From: Glandiceps talaboti
Lineage: Eukaryota; Hemichordata; Enteropneusta; Spengelidae
Length of the DNA stretch: 57,500 nucleotides
Direction of reading: 5' to 3'
Assembly: GCF_964340395.1 (NCBI RefSeq)
Contig: NC_135559.1
Location: forward strand, 8,998,759-9,056,258
The notes under the pieces are model-generated. The model was given only the letters and a program-made list of their open reading frames with translations, was not told the origin of the DNA and made no database searches. How positions within the stretch are numbered: the stretch's first letter is position 1; each line of letters opens with the position of its first letter. The position numbers were made by a program, and so were the translations under genes. Positions 1 through 11,321 of this stretch are shown piece after piece.

Positions 1-1495
1 CAACAGACATTTCACCATGCCTGTAGGCAATAGCACTACTGAACCGAGGTTCAGTTGTGCTAAAAATTACATTACAAAAGTACATAAATTCTCATAAATG
101 CAGCAAAAACTCCAACTGACTGACATTAGCAGACTACTTCCTATTCTAATCCTAACAATATTGATAAAGCTAAGATGCATAAAATATTCATCACAGAAAA
201 TAAATATACAGCAACAAATGATTTTTTCCATATCTCAAAAATTAACAAAATAATCTCATTTCATCTACACAGCTAATAAATATTTTCACTTTTTAACATG
301 AGTTAATTCTGTCTGGTGATGTAATTTGTAATTTTAAAATTCAATCAATGATTGGAGATATGTTGCATTACAAAAAAAAAAACAATTCTCAATTTTTTAA
401 AAAACTTTTGGCAGAAAATGTTTCAAATGTGATATACTTCGGAAGAAATGTAATGAATTTTTAAAAAGTTTGGGAAGGTGCATGCTTATTTGAATGGTGT
501 ACTCTATACAGGAAAACAATATTTTCATTAATATTTTTTTTTAAAAGATTACCCAGTAGATTACACCATAGATCATTTTTAAGCAAACTTGAATAATATT
601 TTCCAAAACTGAAAACATTACACTTAGTTTGCGCATAGTTTGGTTTATCATGTGACCATTTTAGACACACTTATAAAATCTGTTTCAAACAAATCATTAC
701 ATATTTAAAAAATGTGGGGGTTTCTCAAATGTTCACCGTGAAATAGTTTCACACAAACTTGTACAGTGGTCTAAAACTAAAACAGATACTTTGTTAAAGT
801 TTATTTTTAGAAATCTGTTCATGAGATGAGTTTCTTACTTATATAGAACATTTGTAATTGTGGAACGCAAAAGAAAAGAAAATATCATTGCACTAATGGT
901 TACTTTCATGAACTGATTTCAGAAAATGGCTTAAAGTTGCATTGTTTATAAAAAAAAAAGTTTTGTTAGAAATACTCCGACTGCGTAGTACTGGCACAAA
1001 ATAATGTAGACTTTGCAATGTAGTATAAGTATATGCACCTTGGATATAAAAAATATAAAGCTTTTGTCGTTGTTTTGTTCTAGAAAATTTCAACCCTTTC
1101 ATCGACATCATGAAATCAAGAAATCACAATACAATATTGCTATCAACTTACAATTGGAATTTAAAATTTTTTTTGAGCTTTTATCTGTTTAAATGCACTC
1201 ACAACTTTAAGAATACATGTCAAACATATTTTCAGATTGCAGCATGGAATTCTTTCTTGAGAAGCTTCCTCCTCACCTGAAGTACTTCAGTTACATTTTT
1301 TAACACTTTGGCAAGAAAGGACAACCTTTTCCAGTCACGCAGTAAACTTACCAACAGTAACTATGGTAACAGTTACTATAGTAACAGTACATGACAGCAC
1401 TATCAGATTGATATCAATCAAAAGCAGTATGATAGTTCTCATGGCTTCCTTAAATATTCAATGGTAACCATGGTAGCAGTAACTATGGAGATGTT
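1..1495 (-). other. 3' flank / probable 3' UTR of the IL-1-like gene
   Basis: AT-rich sequence with no convincing coding exon on either strand. It lies directly downstream of the stop codon of the minus-strand IL-1-like gene, so its right part is probably 3' UTR. A minus-strand AATAAA (TTTATT on plus, about 800-805) would give a 3' UTR of roughly 0.7 kb. The short open frames here lack splice support and protein-like composition. Confidence 0.4.
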
Positions 1496-3088
1496 TCATT
1501 GTTTGATTGATTTCCGTGATGATTCGATTTCTGATTCTGTGAATATCGCAAAGCCAGTGTTGAAGTGAAGAGAGTCAGGATTCTCCTGTTTCTCCAGAAT
1601 GATACCATCACCTTTTCTGAATAAGTAAAATCCTGCAAGACAGAGAACAGGAACAATCAGACACATTTACGGTAATTTGAGAGTTATGAGAGACATAAGG
1701 GGCCTTGTCAATGTAGGTCAAAGACAAGAGACATAAGTGGTCCAGTTACATTATATACCTGGTCAAATATCATAATAATAACAGAACCCCAAGACACATG
1801 AGTGCTGGTGTGGCTACTCAGGGGTATTTGCATTCACGCTTGTGAGGTTTTCTGTAGTGTAATTGCTAGACCCTTGGTTTATTCTGCTAACTTTAAAAGT
1901 GACCACACACGTTGCATATCACCAAAGGCATTGTCTAGGGCTTGCCTGATTGTTCATCAAGAGTTTAATATTATAACTAGTCCAGTTAAATTACATACCT
2001 GGTAATGTATCATTGCTACATATGATTATAGGTATTGGTGCATACATATACTATTATGGATATTTACACTGCAGTGCAATAATGATATTAAACATTATTG
2101 CTCATCAATGTGCAAATAAGTAAGCGGTCATTCGTTTGAACAAGAAATCGCATGCAGCACAGTGTGATTTCACAGAAATTTGCTATTTCGGATATTCTTA
2201 CGTAATAATAACATAGCCCTATGACGCATTGAGTGCTGGCGTGGGTATACTCTGGGGTATTTGCACTCATTGCTAGACAATTGGTTTGTTCTGTTAACCT
2301 TAAAAGTGACCACAGGTTGCACAGTGCAGTGCCAAAGGCATTATCTACAGCATGCCTGATTGTTAATCAAGAGTCTAATATATTTCACTTCTGTTTACAT
2401 GCTGTCAAGGTAAATACAAAGTAGCTAGGAGAAATAACCACACTAGATGAACATTTTCTCTGAGTGCTGGCTCCTAATAAACATCCTGAATGACTCAATA
2501 AAGTTAATAGCTACATACATGTGCACTTTGTTTACAATTCCTGAATGTGTTTGCCTTTAAGTTATATGAAATTTGAAGCTTGCTTTTTTACAATATCGTC
2601 TAATTACCCAAATAGAAATAACTATGCAAATGATTCATTAAAACTAGAATGCTACATAGATAATAATGTCAATAATGAGTTTTGTCAATATATAACAGTG
2701 TGTTTTATCACTAACATGCACTAAAATTATAATAAATTTCAAACTCTTGCATTCTGAAGATATTGCCTAATTACCCAAATAGAAATAACTATGCAAATGA
2801 TTCATTAAAACTAGAATGCTACATAGATAATGTCAATAATGAGTTTTGTCAATATATAACAGTGTGTTTTATCACTAACGTGCACTAAAATTATAAGAAA
2901 TTTCAAACTCTTGTATTCTGAAGCTATTGCCTAATTACCAAAAATGTTATTTTATGCAAATTCATCATTAATATTCATATTAATTATGTTGACCAAAACC
3001 TTGCCAGGTGTCCACATTCATTCCCAGATATCAAATCTCATTTCAAAGCAGCCACGGTAGACAGATGACATAGACAGACAGACAGACT

Positions 3089-3122
<34 letters not shown>

Positions 3123-6100
3123 TGGACGGACGGACGGACGGATACAGAGTATTTCTTAAACTGCCAATTCAGGAGCTAATAATATTATTAAACTTCAATA
3201 AATAGTTGAGATAAACTTATGGACTTTGTCTCCTAAAAAATATGAAAAACTTTGCTGGTCGATTGAATTGAGTCTAAAGTTACTTGAAAAGATTAATCTT
3301 ACCTTGACAGAGTGCAGATTCAAACGCAACACGATCGCTTCCTGTACTCCATTCTCTTTTATAAAACAGCCTTCCATCGACAGAGTTTAGTCTGTTCAAA
3401 CCTGTAGGTTTCTGTGTGAACAAAAGAATAATTTAAATGTTATGTCAAAGGTCAGAGGTCATAACCTTACTGCACCGCTGAGCTCAATAATGAATATCCA
3501 TGTAAATAGTGGATGCAGAAACTGACATCAACTTAAAAAGACAATATAAAACTGTTTTTTTCAAATCTGTAATGGCTGTATATCAGAAATAACACAGAGA
3601 CCATTTGGAAAACAAACCTGAACTAGACGCTCAGACAGAAAAAAAAATATAATAAAATGAATTAAAAAATCTACCTACCCCACCTATTCAAAAATTGAGC
3701 GTGATTGGAACTACACCATTTTTTTATTAGGCCTTATTTGTCACCCGAGGCACGAGTCATAGCGCCCTCAAGCAATAGATAGGATCATTCTTTTATTCAA
3801 AACCAACTTTTTCACATCCAACTTTTATTCTTAGTTTATGGATCAAAGTTTAAAGTTCTAACAAAAATTTAAGTACAAACATAATTTGTCACATCTTAGT
3901 AATTTGATTTTATCATTTTTTGCAATCATAACACTAAAATCATGCAAATAAATACAAAATTTACCTCAAAGGTTAATGTTTGGTTTTTCCACGTTGACAC
4001 TGCCAGACACTGATTAAATTCTTTATTATGCAGAACAACTGCACTGTACCGAGTATCTTTCTGGTTGACCTGGTTTCTAGACTGACCAGGCCAGAACACT
4101 TTGTAATGATAAACTGTCCATTGTCCTGCAATAACAACATATTCATCATTGACATCATAAAGAGCGATGAGATCTCAGCTCTGTTTAAGGTCAAGGTTTC
4201 ATTCCCAGGTTCATGTATATGACAAAACCCCATATGACATGAGTGCATAAGTGTGGCGTACTTGGGGTACGTATTTGCACGCGCACTTGCAGTGTTGTCT
4301 GCACCCATACTTTCATGAGTGTAGCGAGTGAAAGTGCAGCAGAAAATACTGCAAGCAATCTCTGGTACATATGTAACAATTAGAGTTATCTTATTAGTTG
4401 AGCTATAAGAATGGAGTCGTAAGCTAAGAGAGAGTTCGTTAACCCCAATTTGTGTCTCTTTTCATTGCTTAGAAATCCCCTATGGCCACTAGTTGTTGCT
4501 TCGTCTGACCTATTAGGTATTAAATACCCTACCAATGATTGCAACTAGATTCAAATATGTCAAAACAACATGCTAAGATATTCCGATAACAAGCATTCAT
4601 TGGTGAATACTTTTTCTGAGTATGTTTTTATTTTGAAAGTTTTATACGGACAAATGTCCCATCACCTCTGTGTACAAAGTCAAATATATGAATATTCATG
4701 CATAAACTGACACCATCTTGAATAGATTAGTCACACATAGTAACATACTCTAGTTATTGGAAAGCACTCAACATGACTTGCACATGATTTAATATATGCA
4801 GGAATATTATTTACCTTTCAGATCATCTTTCTTATTAGCCATAAGACCAACGGTTTTTTGATCTGTCATAGCCAAAACGACGCCAGTGTCAGTTGGTTTG
4901 TAGATGTACATGTCCACCTCCTTATAAAAACCAATCAATGGTGTTTCAGATAATTCCTTTTCAACACACGATTCCACCTCAAAAACTATTTTATCACCTG
5001 AAATATAACAATTTGAATAAATTATTACCAATGTTAGTGGAATAAATTATTTCAGTATGAGTAACACTCCTGTAGATCAGCTGGAACTCTGTTTCCATTT
5101 ATTGATACATTCCCACATGATTTCCTGGGAAAGATCAGGGAGGCTAATATAATCAACATCAGAAACTACAATCCCAAGATCAACAGATACCCATCATTGC
5201 AAACCACGGCATGTTTTACGGCAACGGTATTAATGAGCCTCCCACAGAAATAATAACTCTGGCTTGCGAGAACGCAGATACAAGGCATCAAGTTCATTTA
5301 CATACATGCTTGTGGGGTTGCCATCGTACAATCAGTGATGGTGTGATTTTTTTCCTAATCCTACTATAGATACTGTCAATTTTCTTTAAATAATCAAATA
5401 CAAGATTTAAGAAATCTGCATACGGTCCATTAGGTCATTAAAAACATAGACTCAAGTATGACCACTCGAAAGTTTGCCAGTCAGTCATTTAAATCATTAA
5501 ATGACCCCTAGCTTCTGGGTATATATCTACAGGAATCTGAAATACCCTCCCAGATCAACTTGAACCCTTAAAAATATGGAATAACTTCAAATTTAACACA
5601 TCCTGGGAGCATGTTTGTACTACATGACTTTGTCAGTAAATGTAAGTATATTTCAGCTGAATAATTGTATCTACAGCTAGGACACCCTCACAAACCTCTT
5701 TTGATTAGGGTCAACCACAAATCTATCCTGGTATGTTGTCAGTACATACGTAATTTCATCTTCAGATGTTTGTAAGATTATATACCCTTACCATCTATGT
5801 TAAGTTTGATTTTGATTTTAATATGAGTGACAATCTCTCCTGCCCAATCCTCCTCATCTACATCTTCATCTGGAGGTTCAGTGTTCTCCGACTTTCTCTT
5901 GATAACCTAAGTGAATGATAACATACAAATAATTGTTTGAATACTTGTATTCACTGTCTGGACATATGTATATACATGTATATCTACTTCTCAAAGTAGC
6001 ACACAAAATTAGAAAAATAGGCAGTTGTAATTATGACAGAGATTTGATGATTCTACTCAACAATGGATATACATGCGTGAACAGAAATTTCTGAAATGGT

Positions 6101-6472
6101 AGCTGGCAAGAAACTGCACTGTAGCCAGTTAATTGTGCCAGTTACAGGCCCTTATCTTCATCCCTGGCAGAGTACTCCACACAAGTTAATTTCATTGTAG
6201 TTCATGCTCATTCCCAGTTGAAGAAGGCAGTCAGTTGTCATAATATTGAAATGTAAATGAAATGGATGAATCTCAAGTTAGGGCTAATGAAAACTATACT
6301 CAAGATTAGAATTTCACATTTTCAGAAAGAAATGATGCTATTCCAAAAAAAGTAGGAATTTGCAGCTTAATTAAGCATTATGCCACATGATGTTTGTTCC
6401 CAGTTTGTATCTGTTTAGAGATATTATTATAATTAATGATTTCTTGCATGTTACACATTGTATGGAATTGGC

Positions 6473-6508
<36 letters not shown>

Positions 6509-9486
6509 TGTGTGTGTCTGTATGTCTGTGTTCACATGCATGTTCATGTGTATATAACTATAGTCTAAGCTTACCAGTTCAAACTCTTCATCAAGGTGGT
6601 ACATTAACTCCAACAGATCAGTATGTCTTCTCTTTGAGACATTTAGTCCATTTATAGTATGCAGGACATCACCAGGTCTGTAAAACAGTAAAAACAACTT
6701 AGTTAAACAGTGAATGTTTCCTTGGAAACCAACTTTCTTCCTCTTTACAGGAGAAATGAAGATACCTCAGTGTTTTAGTCAAGAGAGATCATCATGTCCA
6801 TGTATGCGTATCAAGGAAAAGGACAAAACCAAAATTGAACAGAAATAGTATTTATCCTATAATGCATTTTAATCTGTCATGTAAAATTAAAAGAAATTCA
6901 CCTCAATTTCCCCTGGAAAAGCTGATCATGAACTTCTGTGATTTTATGTACAGATCTACTGCCATCACCTTCAACACATGAACAGAATTTGATTCCAATT
7001 GATTGTAGAAAGCCATTGGGATGTGGTAACTTGATAAATGACTCGGCTGAAACAGGTTCATCCTGAAGAAAAGAAATAGGTTTTTTTTAACAGATATAAG
7101 TTAAGAGCCAAAGTCACGTACTGCACTTTTGAGAAAAAAAAAATCGCAAAAATTGTAAAGTCTCACTAGAAATAGTGGATGCAGAAACTGACATCAACTT
7201 AAAAAAAAGACAAAATAAAACGGTTCTTCCAATCTGTAATGGCTGTAAATCTTATAGGAAGAAATAAACAACATAGAGACCATTTGGAAAACAATGGAAA
7301 ACCTGAACTAGACACTCACACATGAAAAAAATTATATAACAAAATAAATAAAGATAAATAAATGAAATCTAATAAGCTGATAATCTTCATCAGAATTTAA
7401 ATCACGGATTGATCATATATGCAAACCTGCCAGGATATGACAAACACTAAACTTAATTAACATCAGTCACAATTTGACAGATTTTTGAGTTCAAACAATC
7501 AAAACTTCCCAAAAGTTGAAGCAAGGGTGTGTTCAAACTGTAGAATTCCTCTTTCATGTTTTTCCAATTGTGGCAGGGTTGTTCAGGATATTACACAATC
7601 TATTACGTACATTTTAAACTGCACCTGCCTGTCTAGTCAGTCAGTCAACACGGATATGTTCCTAGTTTGACGACTACCACTATGGCATGTAAATAATTGC
7701 TATGTTTCGTTGAAATTACTGAGGTTCACTAATTAACCCATGATTCATTAGTCTAGAGTATTAAATACACATTGGGGTGTCACAGAAACAGTGAAAGTTA
7801 CGGGAACATTGACCGGAAGTGACTATACTAGTTAGTTGTAACAGTATATTTGACGACCTTGACAAGGCGGTGGAAGTTGAAACTGCCTCCTCATAACTGT
7901 CGTAATCAACACTTCGACGTGATGTTTATCACGTATGGAAGTAGTCGATAGTCCCGCTTTGTCGACGGTCCACGCGTTTTGCTCAACACCGTGCTAAAAG
8001 GGACGATTTACTCTGTATGCAAGCAGGACAGTATTGGAAGGATAGTCGCTAGTCGACCAACATCATAGACAATTAATTAATTGATTAATTAATATTTAGT
8101 ATTACTATTAATATTAATAATTAATATTGCGGAAGTAATCAGTTCTTTAAATAAAATAATGACGGTTATGTTATTGAATATTGGAATGCACGTGCGTACG
8201 TACACACGTGTTCCTAATCCTAGATCCTCAGTGAACACGTACGTACACGTCTCAACTCAGATCTTAGTCCTGCTTGCACACGGTGCAAGGAAGGGACGCG
8301 GACAATCTGATTAAAATCTGATGTTAGATAGGCTGGTTTTCCTGTATTTACCTTTATTCCATCGTTATTGCGTCTTTTACGTTAGTTTTTTTTTTTTTTA
8401 CTGGGCGAACGCCTTTCCAACAAGGCGTTCGCCCAGTAAAAAAAAAACTAACGTAAAAGACGCAATAACGATGGAATAAAGGTAAATACAGGAAAACCAG
8501 CCTATCTAACATCAGATTTTAATCAGATTGGGACGCGGACGACTTATTCCGTGTGCAAAGCAGGACTAGTCCGATCCTAGCTCTGGATTTATACGCTACG
8601 GGGTTTCGACACGTCTTCTTCCACCCCAGAGAAGACGTGTCGAAACCCCGTGGCGTATAAATCCAGAGGTAGTCCGATCCCAGATCACTCCCGGGAGAGC
8701 ACTACTTCCACAGTCGCTTGTAAACTGTGATTCCTTTCCTATTAAAATGGTTTTGTTCTTGTCTATGACGGTCCTAATACAGAACAATGACGTTATTTTA
8801 GGGATTGGCGATATTCTTATAAAATCGGTAGCGATGTCATTTCCACAGTCACAGTGTTGCGCGTGTGTGTGACTGTGGAAATGACATCGCTACCGATTTT
8901 ATTAAGAATATCGCCAATCCCTATAATAACGTCATTGTTCTGTATTAGGACCGTCATAGACAAGAACAAAACCATTTAGGAAAGGAATAACAGTTTACAA
9001 GCGACTGTGACTACTTCTGTTAGTTTCAACCTGGGACGAAACAAAACTCAAAAAGAAACTAACGCAACACTTATTGCAGCTAGGACTCACGAGAGAATGC
9101 GAATAATGTGACTCGACTGGCTTGTTTACATCGCGATTAGTCCCTTTTCGCTCTCACTAATGCACTACTGGGAGAGCAAGACATTTAGATCGAGATAGAC
9201 AAATTTATCGACTTACCGTTTGGTTCATCGGTGATATACATGGTAAGACAATTTCTCCCAGGTGTTCAACGCCGTGTTTTAATGTTGTCAAAATGCTTTC
9301 GTCTTGTTCTTCAAAGGAAGGAACTATCTGTGGCTCAGTTTCTGGTTCTTGTGTGTCGACGATGTCATCATCACCCCCTTCTGAAATGTCAAACTCTCGG
9401 AGTGCGGATGATATAGATTTTTGCTTTTTCAGTAGTCCCCGTTTGTCTTCTTGATCTTCTGAACTTCTCCTTTTAAGACCTATCAT
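1496..9486 (-). CDS. IL-1-family-like cytokine with N-terminal PDZ-like domain (8 exons, 412 aa)
   Basis: Exons, in coding order: 9486-9217, 7062-6902, 6677-6575, 5906-5792, 4997-4815, 4125-3965, 3411-3303, 1632-1496. All introns are GT/AG and all phases match, giving 412 aa. There is no signal peptide. Residues 4-23 are basic and NLS-like (KRR...KR...KKQK). Residues 91-180 read as a PDZ-like domain (SIGIKF, then GKLRPGDVLHTINGLNV). Residues 188-202 are an acidic linker containing DEDVD. Residues ~203-412 are beta-rich; the end carries RLFYKREW, then FESALCQGFYLFRKGDGIIL and NTGFAIF. This closely parallels the C-terminal half of IL-1 family beta-trefoils (F-E-S-A-x-x-P-x-W-[FY]-[LI]); the usual Pro is Gln here. 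Seen: exons, domains, motif. Known: IL-1 cytokines are leaderless beta-trefoils, several processed by caspases. Inferred: a secreted or alarmin-type ligand for the adjacent receptor. An in-frame upstream Met (9531) is possible. FGF-like or other trefoils are alternatives. Confidence 0.8.
2595..2935. repeat. Tandem duplication, ~165-bp unit (two copies)
   Basis: Two nearly identical adjacent units beginning 'TTGCCTAATTACCCAAATAG' or similar and running to 'CTTGYATTCTGAAG'. A third, partial unit follows. They sit in the last intron of the IL-1-like gene. No coding content. Confidence 0.8.
3060..3142. repeat. (GACA)n microsatellite with (GACG)n end
   Basis: A run of GACA units passing into GACG/GGAC units, at the end of a dispersed element that ends '...AGATATCAAATCTCATTTC'. 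The same layout (element body, then a GACA tail) recurs near 11850 and 27060, so this is probably the tail of a dispersed element family. Confidence 0.85.
3508..3736 (-). mobile_element. MITE family A, partial copy
   Basis: Shares 'GTGGATGCAGAAACTGACAT', 'TCTGTAATGGCTGTA' and a terminal 'TTAGGCCT' with the complete copies at 20816, 28310 and 42017. One end is missing. It lies in an intron of the IL-1-like gene. Confidence 0.7.
6473..6540. repeat. (GT)n microsatellite
   Basis: Dinucleotide GT run with a few interruptions. It lies just beyond the donor of the exon at 6575-6677 in the IL-1-like gene, so length changes occur within about 40-100 bp of a splice site. Confidence 0.9.
7130..7345 (-). 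mobile_element. MITE family A, partial copy
   Basis: Carries the family-A internal segments ('GTGGATGCAGAAACTGACAT', 'TCTGTAATGGCTGTAAATC', 'ACCATTTGGAAAACAA'), truncated at the ends. It sits in intron 1 of the IL-1-like gene. Confidence 0.65.
8264..8572. mobile_element. Large palindromic foldback element P1
   Basis: Two arms of about 140 bp are nearly perfect reverse complements around the centre at ~8408 ('GGCGAACGCCTTTCCAAC' / 'AAGGCGTTCGCC'). The outer ends also pair ('TAGTCCTGCTTGCACACGG' against 'CCGTGTGCAAAGCAGGACTA'), with a small asymmetric segment inside. It is the first of three consecutive palindromes in intron 1 of the IL-1-like gene. A transcript would form a long hairpin. Confidence 0.85.
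8577..8672. mobile_element. Palindromic element P2 inside a short direct repeat
   Basis: Arms of about 40 bp ('CTCTGGATTTATACGC' to 'GACACGTCTTC' and the reverse complement) around a ~10-base loop, one mismatch seen. It is flanked by the direct repeat 'TAGTCCGATCC' on both sides, which looks like a target duplication or the duplicated edge of P1. Confidence 0.8.
8709..9010. mobile_element. Palindromic MITE P3 with 8-bp target site duplication (hAT-like)
   Basis: Inverted arms of about 148 bp, ending in 'CACAGTCGCTTGTAAAC' and its reverse complement, around a short GT-rich loop. The octamer ACTACTTC lies directly outside both ends (8701-8708 and 9011-9018), a textbook 8-bp target site duplication. 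An 8-bp duplication with CA..TG ends suggests mobilisation by an hAT-type transposase; no transposase is encoded. Confidence 0.85.
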
Positions 9487-9594
9487 TTTTTTTTTTACAC
9501 TTTTGTAATATAAATTCGGCAAATGTAACAATTAACAGTCCAACGTCTTCTATGTTTCAATACGATATGGTCAAAGACTCAACAACGTGTTAGT

Positions 9595-9640
9595 TTTATT
9601 GGGGTTTCCCAGGGTTTTGGGTTTCCTGATGTCATCTTCA
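9595..9640 (-). promoter_or_regulatory. Candidate promoter of the IL-1-like gene: kappaB-like and CRE/AP-1-like sites
   Basis: Upstream of the start codon at 9486 the plus strand reads GGGGTTTCCC (9601-9610), a fit to the NF-kappaB consensus GGGRNNYYCC. About 17 bp further upstream is TGATGTCA (9627-9634), a CRE/AP-1-like octamer. Vertebrate IL-1 genes are NF-kappaB targets, so the position is suggestive. Transcription start and function are not shown by the sequence. Confidence 0.45.
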
Positions 9641-10306
9641 GACTATTCTATTAATTGTAAGGTAAGGTAGGATCGGATGACGTTCAAACCAAAGAGTTAA
9701 ACCTTACTTGTATACGTGAAAAAAGGCAAGTAACTCAACAGTAATGCAAATACTATGTATTCAACAAATGCCTATCAATATGGATTTTCGTCTCTAAATT
9801 TCTGAGTGAACTTTATACTACAAAATGTTCACCAGTGTGTAAGACTTCACGACCGTAACGGAAAAAATGGTGAGTTCTTTACAGAGAAAGCGGAAGAAGG
9901 TTTTTCGATGAAGTTTCCTGTTTACAGAGTTTTATCGCTATGTGTCACTTTATAAATACGTTTGTATTACCTTGACATGCAAGGGAACCATCATTAGGGA
10001 GCAGTCACTAATTACCACAGGGGAGGCGCGGCTTGGTACTGATAAGGTTCAGTACATCGTCGCAAACCACGGCCTGTTTTACGGCAACGTTCTTAACGAG
10101 CCTCCCAGATGTAAACTGAATGTCTTCCGTAAGGGCAAAGTTTTGAGATTGTCGTTCCTACAGACAATTGTTGGAATACAACAGAATATATGTAATAAGT
10201 TATTTTTTCTCATTGATTGCTATTTGCTCATTGTCGTTAGTGATCTCCTGGCCAACCACAACATGTACTGTGACATTTGTTGAGAATGTAAAAAAAAATA
10301 AGCACA
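9640..10306. other. Intergenic sequence with a dispersed-repeat fragment
   Basis: No supported gene. About 10040-10115 ('GCAAACCACGGCCTGTTTTA', 'AACGAGCCTCCCA') matches 5190-5245 in an intron of the IL-1-like gene, so it is a dispersed repeat. The plus-strand open frame over 9942-10283 is this repeat plus chance sequence. Confidence 0.5.
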
Positions 10307-10441
10307 TCGTCATACCACTTTAGACAATATTTCCTGATGAGAAACTATTTTTTCCTTTTCAGTGGCCTACAAAAATATGCCTACATCAATAATATTTTCA
10401 GGACAAGTGCGCTTTGGTATCGCAAATGCATGTATCAAATT
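10307..10441 (+). repeat. Repeat X, left half, interrupted by a LINE
   Basis: Matches 11507-11662 ('ACCACTTTAGAC', 'TGCGCTTTGGTATCGCAAAT'). The match stops at ~10441 and resumes after 11321 with 'TGAATTTGAAG' and 'GTGCATTCTTGAGATAT'. The copy at 11507 is continuous and serves as the empty site. Confidence 0.8.
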
Positions 10442-11321
10442 ATCACTACTCCGACACTTTATTCCGCGAAATCTATTCTTCTGTTATTGTACAACTCCCT
10501 AATTCTTCCACATATAAGCTACTGTGTCGAAATCTGGGGGAATACTTACACTTCTTTCTTGGAACCAATATATTTACTACAAAAGAAATTTACACGTCTT
10601 ATCACTTTCTCTGACTTTCGTGCACACACTGACCCTTTATTCAAACAGCTACATATTTTACCAATTCATAAACTTTGTTCATTTCACACCTGCCTCTTTA
10701 CTTTTGATTTGCTACACAATCACTTTGCCCATGATGTAAACCGCTATTTGGATACAATTTCACATTCCTATTCTACTCGTTCCGCTACACATCGCAATTT
10801 CTACGTACCCAAAGTTAACCTAACACAAAGTAAACACAGTATAAGATATGCAGCCACTCATCACTGGAATTTATTACCAAGACACATTAAAGACATCACT
10901 GATAGGAATAGATTCAAATTAATTTTACAGGCTCACCTGAGTAATTCATAGAAAACACATGACATGTATTTTTTTTTCTCTTATGAGTATAAATTTTATT
11001 TAAATTATTGAGACATGTAAATATTTTGTACAATTATTGTTTCGTATTTGTAGATATCCCTTTCTGTTCTTAGTTTTTGTTGCCCAGTTACACACTTGTA
11101 TTTTTTTTCTTCTATATTTATTTTGTCTGGGTCACAGACTAGACTAGTTCAGATCGAACTATTTCTGTGGCCCTCACCAGATATATTATCAAATCAACCT
11201 CCTTTTTGAAATGTACATAAAAATGTTATCCTGTTTTGTATCTGGTGAATAAACAATTCAATTCAATTCAATTCAATTCAATTCAATTCAATTCAATTCA
11301 ATTCAATTCAATTCAATTCAA
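10442..11321 (+). mobile_element. 5'-truncated non-LTR retrotransposon (LINE), reverse transcriptase C-terminus and (ATTCA)n tail
   Basis: An open frame ends at 10951 and encodes a typical LINE RT C-terminal region: 'LLYNSLILPHISYCVEIWG' (thumb region), 'LLQKKFTRLITFS', and a final 'RHIKDITDRNRFK'. An AT-rich 3' UTR follows, ending with 'GGTGAATAAACAATTCAA' and an (ATTCA)n array to ~11321. The catalytic palm motifs are absent, so it is 5'-truncated and inactive. The family looks CR1/Jockey-like, but I cannot name the clade. Confidence 0.85.

Noticed and set aside
3060-3142. Regular spacing suggesting a CRISPR-like array
   Set aside because: Simple microsatellite in a eukaryotic genome; there are no spacers. 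The same applies to the minisatellites at 15085 and 31130.
9231-9416. Plus-strand frame opposite exon 1 of the IL-1-like gene
   Set aside because: Antisense shadow of a well-supported exon.
9942-10283. 113-aa plus-strand frame
   Set aside because: Its middle part is a dispersed repeat also present at 5190-5245; no domain or splice support.
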